Source of the DNA: Buttiauxella massiliensis
GTDB taxonomy: Bacteria; Pseudomonadota; Gammaproteobacteria; Enterobacterales; Enterobacteriaceae
Length of the DNA stretch: 64,000 bases
Direction: 5' to 3'
Assembly: GCF_902500225.1 (NCBI RefSeq)
Contig: NZ_LR722657.1
Location: forward strand, 92,101 to 156,100
In this document: positions 36,102 to 44,107 of the stretch, in pieces
Layout: every line of letters starts with the position of its first letter
Position numbering within the stretch: the first letter of the stretch is position 1
Notes under the pieces: generated by a model
The model's input: the letters and a program-made list of their open reading frames with translations, nothing else
Databases searched by the model: none
What the model was told of the DNA's origin: nothing
Program-made: the position numbers and the translations under genes

Positions 36102-36392
36102 TTATTTAGAACAATATACTCGGGCTTCACGAGGTGTATAAATGCCAAGTGATACAACTCGCAGAAGTACGTCCATTCCTGATTCCTGTACTTCTGTGCG
36201 GATGACTTTATCAGCCCCACCACAAACAAGAGCGGCATCTATGGTCTGAGATTGCCCAAGACCTTGAACAAAGAATGTTTGTTTAGTTTCCTGAGAAGGT
36301 TTTTCAGCAATACCGTCATTAATCTTGAAGGTTTGTTGAGCGCAACCAGATAATGCCAAAGTTGTAATAGCTGCAATTAATAATTTTTTCAT
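36102..36392 (-). CDS. bor: Bor/Iss-like lipoprotein
   Basis: This is a 96-residue lipoprotein with a signal ending in LSGC, closely matching lambda Bor in pattern (CAQQTFKINDG, FFVQGLGQSQTIDAALVCGG and LGIYTPREARVYCSK). Bor and its relative Iss sit in the outer membrane and are linked to serum resistance. I chose the ATG at 36392 (MKKLLIAAITTL); an ATG three codons upstream also exists. As a phage-type gene without other phage morphogenesis genes nearby, it is probably a remnant. The ribosome binding site is weak. Confidence 0.88.
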   Translation of the reverse strand: MKKLLIAAITTLALSGCAQQTFKINDGIAEKPSQETKQTFFVQGLGQSQTIDAALVCGGADKVIRTEVQESGMDVLLRVVSLGIYTPREARVYCSK

Positions 36393-36401
36393 GGTAACCA
36401 T

Positions 36402-36707
36402 TTTATAGTGAAGTTAAGGGTTTATATGTTCTTTCTTAAAGTACTTAAAAAATAAAAGTTCGCACACTTTATCTTCATAATAGTAAAGGGCGTTTAATTT
36501 ATATTGATTTATGTTAAATGAAATGCGTGGAATTGTTTTAGCGATGATTGCGCTATGTTGAAAAGTGTTGGTGTAGAGGGCTTGAAATCATTCTCATTTT
36601 CAAGAAAGTAGGTTTGATGTATTGGCTCGTAAAGGTGACTGGCCACCTTTACGATTCATTGGTTATGTCAGCAACTGGGGGCATTATCTCTTTCTGTAAA
36701 CTATATA
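36402..36707. other. Intergenic, no feature seen
   Basis: AT-rich sequence between bor and the second cyclase gene. I see no RNA gene, repeat or terminator. Confidence 0.4.
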
Positions 36708-37802
36708 TTATTTGGATATTCGGTAGCAGTTTCTTCCATTATCCTTTGCCTCATAAAGAGCTTTGTCTGCACAATTTATAATATCATTGACATACTTTGC
36801 ATCGTTACAAATAGCCGCACCTTGCGTGACTGAAATGCGCTGGTCTCCTATGGATTTCAAGCTACTTTCATTGATGGATTTCTTGATATGCTTACACAGC
36901 ATCTCGATCTTTGCAGAGTTTGCATCATTGATGATAATAATAAATTCATCTCCACCATATCGAGAAACGCTTGATGCGAAAGGTTTAATACAACTTTTAA
37001 TTTTATCGGCAACGGTGATAAGACAATCATCGCCAGCGACATGACCAAAGCTGTCATTTATCTTCTTAAAAAAATCAATATCAACAAGTATGATGGCAAA
37101 GGCCTTTTGTTGAATCACACATTTCGAAACCGCTTTTTTAAACTCGACCTCAAAACCACGGCGATTAAAAACACCTGTCAGATAATCTGTTTGGGCATAG
37201 TTATACGCATTAAATGCTTTTTTTTCTAAAATTAATGAAGTAGCAATTTCCTTATTTATTCTTCTTTTAATTAAAGAGTCGCTGGTTTTTATAATGAACC
37301 AAATCCCTGCTAGGATAATAGACATATACAGAGATTGAAGTAATCCATTTTTTAAAAAAGTTGCCAGTAATAATGAGCTGAAAATAGGTAGGCAATAAAC
37401 AAAAATTAGCTTTAAGGGATAACCAGATACAACGCCACAAAACAATACAATCACGCAAAGAAAAACTGGCCCGAGAAGACGGTTTTCCATGATATAACAA
37501 AAAACAATGCCCCCCCATATGAGTCCATTAATAAAAATAAGCATTGATGCATTTCTCATCCAGTTTTTATCAAGATAAGAAGGATTTAATGTGCGAGCAA
37601 TCCACAGCGTGGATATGAATAAAATATAAATGAAAGCAAGGTTTTTACTGTAACTATTTACTGTTAAATATTTATCATCGTCCAAGAAATAGGAATAAAA
37701 TAAAACGAAAGCAGACAGTGTTAATGTCACAACAATAAACCATGCGCCACTGAGGGAGATCATTTTACGTCTCTCTTCATCAATAGCATCATCATAATTC
37801 AT
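36708..37802 (-). CDS. Membrane-bound diguanylate cyclase (GGDEF)
   Basis: This 364-residue protein has six or so hydrophobic segments in residues 15-180 and a complete GGDEF domain (about 200-360): TDYLTGVFNRRGFEVEF, the metal site LVDIDFFKKINDSFGH and the active loop SRYGGDEFIIII. No RxxD inhibition site precedes the loop. It should make c-di-GMP in response to an unknown membrane signal. The low GC compared with neighbours suggests acquisition. It is intact, unlike the cyclase at 32050. Confidence 0.92.
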   Translation of the reverse strand: MNYDDAIDEERRKMISLSGAWFIVVTLTLSAFVLFYSYFLDDDKYLTVNSYSKNLAFIYILFISTLWIARTLNPSYLDKNWMRNASMLIFINGLIWGGIVFCYIMENRLLGPVFLCVIVLFCGVVSGYPLKLIFVYCLPIFSSLLLATFLKNGLLQSLYMSIILAGIWFIIKTSDSLIKRRINKEIATSLILEKKAFNAYNYAQTDYLTGVFNRRGFEVEFKKAVSKCVIQQKAFAIILVDIDFFKKINDSFGHVAGDDCLITVADKIKSCIKPFASSVSRYGGDEFIIIINDANSAKIEMLCKHIKKSINESSLKSIGDQRISVTQGAAICNDAKYVNDIINCADKALYEAKDNGRNCYRISK

Positions 37803-38024
37803 AATATCATTACTCTTTTTTTCATTTGCTGGTGTTTATTAACATTTGGAATATTTTTGTACAAAAACATTATTTATAATATCACAAGTTCCATTTGGGG
37901 TAAGGATTCTACCGGCTTAATATGGGGACTATTCTGATCACAGTCGTAAATCCAGCCAGAAAGTTTTCATCCCTTCTAATTACAGCGTCACCTGCGAAAG
38001 ATTCAGGCAGATGACGCTAATTAC

Positions 38025-38315
38025 TTATTTTGGATGACGGTTGCGCATTAGCCGGATGATCGGTTCGTTTGTTTGAGGATTAAAGTAGCGACTCGGCCAG
38101 ATGATTTCGACGGGTACGTCAATCGCTTTGCTTATTATCAATTCACCTTTCGCCCATGGGCGTATCAGCGCATTGGCAAGAGTCGTCGCACTTAAGCCTG
38201 CTGCGCGGGACTCGGCAGCCAGCGAGGTGCCTTTTTTATGCAGCGCCGCGATGATATCGGCTTTGTGCCAGTCTGGTTGAAAAGGTAGGAAAGTGGGGCT
38301 GTGTGAAAGTGTCAT
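38025..38315 (-). CDS. Ner/Nlp-type winged-helix DNA-binding protein
   Basis: This 96-residue protein matches the Ner/Nlp family: an N-terminal segment with DWHKADIIAALHKKGTSL, a helix-turn-helix centre (AAGLSATTLANALIRPWAKG) and the typical IAKAIDVPVEIIWPSRY stretch (here ISKAIDV...). Ner is the Mu early repressor. The gene follows a good ribosome binding site (AAGGAGATG) and its leader overlaps the structured immunity-like RNA region. It is likely phage-derived. Confidence 0.85.
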   Translation of the reverse strand: MTLSHSPTFLPFQPDWHKADIIAALHKKGTSLAAESRAAGLSATTLANALIRPWAKGELIISKAIDVPVEIIWPSRYFNPQTNEPIIRLMRNRHPK

Positions 38316-38340
38316 TTACATCTCCTTGTAGTGGTAACGA

Positions 38341-38580
38341 CTACCACCAGAGGTGCAAATCTCTTGGTGGTAGCCCAGACAGGGTTTGCACTACCGGCCT
38401 ACAAGGACACCGGCCAATCCGAAGATTGCCCTGCCTGAGCCACCATTGAAGTTGTGAGTACAGTTTTTGAACTGTTCAAACAGCGGGTGTGCAGAGACAT
38501 TGACACTCAATGCATAACATTAAGTGAATCCTTGTAGTTTCTGGCGGGGTGCAAATCCCGGCTGCGGATTTTGCCGCAGC
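38341..38580 (+). ncRNA. Candidate phage antisense immunity RNA region (P4 CI / P1 C4-like)
   Basis: Several hairpins share sequence. Hairpin 1 (38341-38373, stem CTACCACCA with TGGTGGTAG plus GAG/CTC) presents the loop GTGCAAAT. Hairpin 4 (38545-38560, stem CGGG/CCCG) presents the same eight-base loop GTGCAAAT. Between them GGGTTTGCACTACC (38383-38396) is complementary to both loops. Hairpin 3 (38561-38580) is GCTGCGG/CCGCAGC. Two targets and one antisense core is the plan of P4 and P1/P7 immunity. The strand in use is not certain; the region overlaps the leader of the Ner-like gene. Confidence 0.5.
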
Positions 38581-38846
38581 GGCGCTGACTATAACGTAAA
38601 TCGGAAGTGTTAACCAACCCGCTAACAGACGGAATGCGAGCTGTTTTCCAAAGAATTTTTATGAGTTTCATGAATTACAGACTATCCACGCGCTCCTTTT
38701 AACCCTTGATAATTTCCTTACACCAGGGCTGTCGCTGATCAAAGCCAATTTCAGTCTCAAAGGCGCAGACATATAACAAAAAGTTTAATTTTATTATGTG
38801 TGTAGGTTCATATAATCCGTTAACAAATCTACAACAGGTTAACGCA
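38581..38846. promoter_or_regulatory. Gap before hiuH
   Basis: This has 266 bases without a gene. It should hold the hiuH promoter. Nothing else distinct is visible. Confidence 0.4.
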
Positions 38847-39248
38847 ATGAAAATCTTAGCGGCTTCAATTCTCTCCTTGATCAGCTTCAGTGTACTTGCA
38901 GCACCAGAAGGCACTCTTAGTGTTCATATTCTCAATCAACAGACTGGTTTACCTTCCCAGGGCGTAGTCGTTGAATTGGACAAACAAGAAAGTTCTTCCT
39001 GGAAGCATCTCGCGACTTCAAAAACGGATACCGGCGGCAGAATCAAATCACTTTTCCCGGACAATGGTGATATGGAACCAGGCATCTATAAGGTGACCTT
39101 TAAAGTGGGGGATTATTTCAAGGCAAATAATCAGGAAACATTTTTCCCGTCAGTTCCTGTAATTTTCAACGTCACTAAGACGAATCAAAAGCTCCATATC
39201 CCTTTATTGTTGAGTCAATACGGTTACTCAACTTACCGGGGTAGTTAA
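38847..39248 (+). CDS. hiuH: HiuH, periplasmic 5-hydroxyisourate hydrolase
   Basis: This is a 133-residue transthyretin-related protein with a signal peptide (residues 1-21, ending VLAAP). Catalytic motifs are present: His in LSVHILNQQTG, Arg in GRIKSL, and the C-terminal YRGS signature. It hydrolyses 5-hydroxyisourate in urate breakdown, here in the periplasm as in E. coli YedX. The ATG at 38847 is chosen because the signal peptide begins there; in-frame codons upstream are not coding. It is a single gene with its own terminator. Confidence 0.93.
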   Translation: MKILAASILSLISFSVLAAPEGTLSVHILNQQTGLPSQGVVVELDKQESSSWKHLATSKTDTGGRIKSLFPDNGDMEPGIYKVTFKVGDYFKANNQETFFPSVPVIFNVTKTNQKLHIPLLLSQYGYSTYRGS

Positions 39249-39285
39249 GATCAATTATCGTTAATTGTTTTTGAGTTTATGTATG

Positions 39286-39312
39286 GCCACTGGCATTTGC
39301 TGGTGGCTTTTT
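39286..39312 (+). terminator. Terminator after hiuH
   Basis: The stem GCCACTGG with CTGGTGGC (two wobble pairs) is followed by five T's and TTGTTTT, 38 bases after the hiuH stop. Confidence 0.7.
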
Positions 39313-39363
39313 GTTTTATGGGAAGGGTACAAAGCACAAATCACAGGCACAAAAAAAAACGCA

Positions 39364-39435
39364 AGGCTTGTGCCATGCGGGCTTCCAGGACTTCCACGGA
39401 CGACTCTGGTAATCGTTGAGGGAGAATTTTGGTGG
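39364..39435 (-). repeat. att-like copy of the ssrA 3' flank (distal end)
   Basis: About 72 bases that align, with one gap and scattered changes, to 43622-43693 (the ssrA terminator loop, flank and last bases of ssrA). Shared blocks include GCCATGCGGGCTTCCAGGAC and GAATTTTGGTGG. It is the expected second attachment site of an element inserted at the ssrA 3' end. The psu fragment begins at the next base. Confidence 0.75.
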
Positions 39436-39816
39436 GCGGCGGGGCGTTATATTCGCTCTCATGAAGCGGTACAGCACACCAGTATTTGTCGTTCACTCGA
39501 TGCATTTATGAAGTAAAACGGGGCAGCACTGATCAGTACGCTGGCACCGGAATTAATGGGGATTAATCAGCTTCAGGCTTTAGTCCGTGAGATGGCCATA
39601 CGGCGAGCGACGCATTACGTCGGGGAAGCCCTGCGGGATTATCTGGCGACCGGCCCGGAAATTCATTACACAGCGGAAAACAGTGACATTTTGAAAGCCA
39701 TCGGATTCAGGCCTGATAAGGCTTCGCGGGCTGATACTCAGCAGAAATATACACCGGCACAAAACCATGTTTACGCGCACCGGCAGGCAGAACTGAGCCA
39801 GCAACCACCCGCATAA
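39436..39816 (+). pseudogene. psu: psu (P4 polarity suppression/capsid decoration) remnant
   Basis: The reading frame matches the C-terminal two thirds of P4 Psu: AAGRYIRSHEAVQH, LAPELMG, DSDILKAIGFRPD and KYTPAQNHVY are all near-exact to Psu motifs. Two lesions are seen. The N-terminal third is lost at the junction with the att-like repeat at 39435, and an in-frame TAA at 39514-39516 replaces a codon that is Gln in P4 (one-base change). Psu decorates the P4 capsid and inhibits Rho. The remnant fixes the identity of the inserted element as a P4-like satellite. Confidence 0.88.
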
Positions 39817-40142
39817 AATCGACCTGAAAACCCGCCATTTAATTCAATTAAACCATGCATTACGGAGCATGGTTTTGTATGTAAAACCCCGTATTTTTCA
39901 CACCTCATTACCCCAGAGCTGGCGCGGCTCGGGGTGTTCATGCACCTGCATTAAAACCCACCCATTAAGCGGGCAGGCGTGGCGGGGATAGCATTGCGCG
40001 CACGTGCTTATTACTTTTTTTCTATATTTTTGGTAGGAGATATCAAGTGGTAAATAGGAGTAAAGTAGATAACAAGTAAACCCTCAGAGTTCCTACTCAA
40101 ATAAAATAAGTACTATCAACTTGTTAAGAAAAGGAGTCTTCT
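39817..40142. promoter_or_regulatory. Gap between psu remnant and the ATPase gene
   Basis: This has 326 bases without a gene. The right half is AT-rich (40000-40130) and likely carries the promoter of the PHP-ATPase gene, ending in AAGGAG eight bases before its ATG. No RNA gene is seen. Confidence 0.4.
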
Positions 40143-42895
40143 ATGCAGCAAATAGGTTCGAAATGGTGGAAATTTGACTTCCACACGCACACTCCTGCGT
40201 CAATGGACTACGGTAAAGCTGATCACCAAATAAAACAAACCATGACCCCAAGGGGGTGGTTATTGGATTACATAAGCCATGGTATTGAATGTATAGCTGT
40301 CACTGACCATAATTCAGGAGGATGGGTTGATCTCTTGAAATCAGAGGCAGATAAATTAAGAGAGGAAGGATATTCGATTTATATATTCCCTAGCATAGAA
40401 ATCACTGCTCATGGCAATATACATATATTAGGTATTTTTGACCCAGAGAAAACATCAAGCTATATATCACAACTTATTGGTGCTGTTGATTATACTGGTA
40501 CAGAAGGAGACAGTGACGCGGTAACGGAAAGTAGCCCACAACAAGTTATAGACATAATAATTGACCGTGGCGGCGTAGCTATTCCAGCTCATATAGATAA
40601 AGCTAGTGGCCTTTGCTCCGTTCATTCATCAGGAGCAACATTAAAACAAATTTTAACAAATGCGTCTGCTGTTGAAATAATTAGAACTCATGATGAATAT
40701 GAAACTATTCAGCCAGGTTCAAGTCCGCTACGAGGATATGTTTCACTGAGCACTAATTTACCAGAAATAATTGGCTCAGATTCTCATCACCCAAGCACAG
40801 TTGGTAGAGCTTTTACATGGATAAAAATGGGGATACCATCCATTGAAGGATTAAAACTTGCCTTATTTGATGGTATCGACTCTTTAAAAAGATCTGATCA
40901 ATTCCCTGACTCACCAAATATCTTTGCGGAAAACCGAATTACATCAATTAAAGTTAATAAAACTAAGTACTGTGGCCGCAGCAATGAATTTTCAATACAA
41001 TTTCATCCTTGGTTAAACTGTATCATCGGAGGTAGAGGTAGTGGTAAATCAACAGTTTTAGAGTTTATGAGAACTGCTTTAGGAAGAGAAAACGAGCTTG
41101 AACAACTATCTTCCAATAAAGAAATGTATAGCTCTTATCAAAAACTTGCCAAAAAAGCAAAAAATCGAGAGGATGATGGTGTTTTTCTCGATGAGAGTAG
41201 TATTCAAATAGAATATTTAAAAGGGGAAAATAGATATCGTTTAGATTGGACTTATGCTTGTCAGCAAGTATCCATAAATCGTATAGAGGATCATAATATA
41301 ATCCCTGAGGAAGGGGATGTAATATCTAGGTTCCCTGTTAAAATCTTTAGTCAAAAACAAATATATGAAATTTCACGCTCCCCAAATTATCTTTTAAATC
41401 TTATTGATGAGTCTAGTATTGTAAATATAAATGACTGGCAATATACATGGGGAAATGAAGTAAACACACTCTCTCAGCTAAGAAGAGAGGTCAAAGATCT
41501 CAGAGCCAATATTTCTACTAAGACACACTTAACTGGACAGCTAAATGATGTTAATCAAAAGATAACCTCTATTGAGAGATCTAGCCATGCGAGCATTCTC
41601 GCGAACTATCAAAAAACTTTGAATCAAGAAAGTACTATTAACACCTTCACTTCAAAAAATATTGAATTCTTTGAAGGTCTAATAGAGCACATTACACAAT
41701 CAAAGCCTAATTCTTTTAGTGCAAATCCATTACTCTTCAGCAATATAAATGAATTAGAAGTCCAAGGTAAAATTCTTGGAATACAACAAATAATTGAAGA
41801 TACAATTCGAGCCGTTAATAGCGTAGTCGAAATAACAACGAAAGAAATTACAGACTTACTTGAGTGGTATAATTCTTGCGCACTTAAAAATGAGATCACT
41901 ACTCATCAAAACCAATACTCTGCACTAATGGCTACATTACAAGTCAGCGGTGTTAATAATCCTAATGAATATGATTCTTTGATCACTACGAGAAAGCAAC
42001 TTACCGAACGATTAGATAAGATAAGTGCTGATGAAAAAACCATTGAGAAAAAAAAGGGAGAAACAACTGAAAGTTACAAAAGGTTAGTAGAACTACGAAA
42101 AGAACTTACATCTCGCAGAAGGCAGTTCCTCATAGATATAAATAATAATAATGCTAACTTCAAAGTAAGTGTGGATTTTTGTGCAGATAATCAATTTCTC
42201 GAAAGTAGTTTCAGGAACTCAATTGACAAGAAAGATACAACATTTAGCAATGAAATCTTTAATGAGGATGAAAATGGTTTTTTGAACTTATTAAACTTTC
42301 AAATCAAAGAAATATCAGAGAACATGGATGGAATAATCCAAAAAATACAAAAGCTAAAAAATGGTTTTTTTGAAAAAAGCTCAAATACAATTCTTGATGT
42401 AAAGTTAAGCAAACGATTCTTTGATTTTAAAAATGAACTAACAGATGAAGTAATTACATCTCTTATCTGTTGGTTCCCTAGTGATGCAATTACTGTAAAA
42501 TATAATGATGGAAGACGATTTAAGGATTTGTCACAAGGTTCTGCAGGCCAAAAAGCTGCAACTGTTTTAGCATTCTTACTCTCATATGGTGATGATCCAA
42601 TAATTTTAGATCAACCTGAGGATGATTTAGACAATCAATTAGTTTATGATCTTATTGTAAAAAAATAAAAGAAAGTAAAAATAAAAGACAAATACTCATC
42701 ATCACTCACAATCCTAACATTGTCGTTAATGGGGATTCTGAACTAGTCATTTCATTAAGTCAGCAATCTGGTACTACGGACTTCCTTTCTCTGGGGGGTC
42801 TACAAGACCGTGAAGTAAGAAAAACAATTTGTGATATTATGGAAGGAGGTAAAGACGCATTTAGCCAACGTTATAGAAGGATTATTACAGCTTAA
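40143..42895 (+). pseudogene. PHP-domain plus SMC-like ATPase (TrlF/Ppl-type defence candidate), with -1 frameshift near the end
   Basis: The first frame (40143-42668) gives 841 residues. An N-terminal PHP phosphoesterase domain (about 1-270) has DFHTHTP, AVTDHNSGG and GSDSHHPS metal motifs. An SMC-like ATPase follows: Walker A IGGRGSGKS (about 299-307), a long coiled coil (about 430-720), signature LSQGSAGQKAA, and Walker B DDPIILDQPEDDLD. The end, with the H-loop ILIITHNPNIVVNG, is in the -1 frame to 42895. The frames meet at the A7 run 42659-42665, read gtA AAA AAA TAA. Joined, the protein has 917 residues. Low GC and the site between psu and int point to a carried anti-phage gene. Either the gene is broken, the run is miscounted, or the ribosome slips. 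Confidence 0.85.
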
Positions 42896-42897
42896 TG

Positions 42898-42933
42898 TAT
42901 GGGTCCCCTCTTATTTCTAAGAGGGGACCCATA
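42898..42933. terminator. Perfect 16-base hairpin after the ATPase gene
   Basis: TATGGGTCCCCTCTTA and its exact complement form a 16-base stem with a TTTC loop, two bases after the restored ATPase stop. There is no T run on the plus strand, so it may act as an RNA end protector or a terminator of another kind. It also overlaps the degraded end of the integrase frame. Confidence 0.65.
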
Positions 42934-43483
42934 GGTAATACTTATACATTATGTGAATTGTTATTTCTTGCAAAATCATATGGTGTTCGTGTTTTCCACT
43001 GGCATCCACGACTTTAATTGGCGCTAAGAGATTGCTGGTTTTGAGTTTACGAATATCAGCAGAGCCAATATGTGGGAAAAGATACAGTTCCAGATAACGG
43101 AGCACACGCGAGCTATGGTATTCACCCCACAGCTTATTACTAGCGTGCCATTCGCGCGCAATAGTTTCAAAGGAATAGGCACCTGAGGTTTCGGCTTGGG
43201 CTTCCTTCTGTTCAGCTTTGGGATCTATCCCTTGAACCAGGAGTTTTATAGCTCCATCGCGTTTTGCTCGAGCTTCGGCAAGAGCGATAGTAGGCCAGAA
43301 ACCAAAAGCTAATCTGTCTTCTTTCTTGTCCACTTGTCGCCGGTACTTCATGCGCCAGTAGTTAGATCTTTTGCTCGTCACCTCAAGATACAAACCGCCA
43401 CTATCATGAAGGGTGAAGTCTTTCTCACGAGGTTTTGCTTTGAGTATTTCATTGTTAGTGAGGGGGCGGGTTAGTCGCGCCAT
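42917..43483 (-). pseudogene. int: P4-family tyrosine integrase, truncated
   Basis: This has 188 residues. The N-terminal DUF4102-type arm-binding domain is present (LTRPLTNNEILKAKPREKDF, DSGGLYLEVTSKRSNYWRMK and FGFWPTIALAEARAKRDGA), followed by the start of the core-binding domain, and then the frame ends in degraded sequence. The catalytic Arg-His-Arg-Tyr part is missing (about half of the usual 400 residues). It points away from ssrA and begins 205 bases from the ssrA 3' end, the normal place for an integrase of an ssrA-specific element. Excision is no longer possible from this copy. Confidence 0.88.
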
Positions 43484-43609
43484 GGCTGGATTCCTTCCAT
43501 AATTGGTACACCTTGCTAGGCCTACAGCATGGCGTGTACCTAAACGTGTACCAATTCTCTCTGGATTCAGGCGGATCTTCTCGGATGGTTGCGGACAAAT
43601 CATAGATAC
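43484..43609 (-). other. Leader of the integrase, attP side
   Basis: This is 126 bases between the integrase start and the ssrA terminator. Open frames here are continuous with the integrase frame but have no family match. Confidence 0.35.
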
Positions 43610-43641
43610 AAAAAAGCCCGCAGGGCTTACGCCATGCGGGC
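43610..43641 (-). terminator. Rho-independent terminator of ssrA
   Basis: On the minus strand GCCCGCA pairs with TGCGGGC, followed by six T's, 46 bases after the ssrA 3' end. A degraded copy lies in the distal repeat at 39364. Confidence 0.85.
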
Positions 43642-43693
43642 TTCCAGGACTTCATATCAGGCTCTGGTGACCATCAACAAAGAATTTTGGTGG
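43622..43693 (-). repeat. att-like repeat at the 3' end of ssrA (proximal)
   Basis: Partner of the repeat at 39364-39435. It covers part of the terminator, the flank and the last six bases of the tmRNA gene. The satellite remnant lies between the two copies. Confidence 0.72.
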
Positions 43694-44050
43694 AGCTGGG
43701 GGGAGTTGAACCCCCGTCCGAAATTACTACGCCGTCGGTACTACATGCTTAGTCTATCTTTACATTCGCCGGGCAACTGCGGGTAGACACGCCATTACCA
43801 AACTATCCTGATTAGTTTTAGTGCTTCAACCCCAGGCAAGGTTTACACACGATCTCTTTTGGGTTTGACTTCTCTTGATCCCCGTCTTAAGAGCGGAAGC
43901 TAGGGAGAGAAGGCTCTAAGCAGGGTATTAAGCTGCTAGTGCGTAGTTTTCGTCGTTTGCGACTATTTTTTTGCGGCTTTTTACGAGGCAAACCGCCCCT
44001 CGGCATGCACCTTGGGTTTCGCGAATCCCGTCGAATCCAGAATCAGCCCC
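43688..44050 (-). ncRNA. ssrA: tmRNA (ssrA)
   Basis: This is a 363-nt tmRNA gene, equal in length to that of E. coli. The 5' end GGGGCTGATTCTGGATTCGA and the tRNA-like 3' end with GGTTCAA and the CCA at 43690-43688 are intact. The tag reading frame (43960 down to 43928) encodes ANDENYALAA with a TAA stop. tmRNA rescues stalled ribosomes together with SmpB, whose gene lies 18 kb upstream on the same strand. The 3' end is a classic integration site and holds the satellite remnant here. Confidence 0.98.
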
Positions 44051-44107
44051 ACAAGTGTTTTGTAAGTATAACAGAGTTGTAGCTTCACTTACTACCCCTC
44101 ATCCCTG

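Noticed and set aside
36548..36781. 77-residue open frame upstream of the second cyclase gene
   Set aside because: It runs into the cyclase gene in antisense and has no ribosome binding site or family match.
39265..39435. Open frame running from the hiuH terminator into the psu remnant, as an intact small gene
   Set aside because: Its first part is the terminator and att-like repeat; only the end after 39435 has homology (psu).
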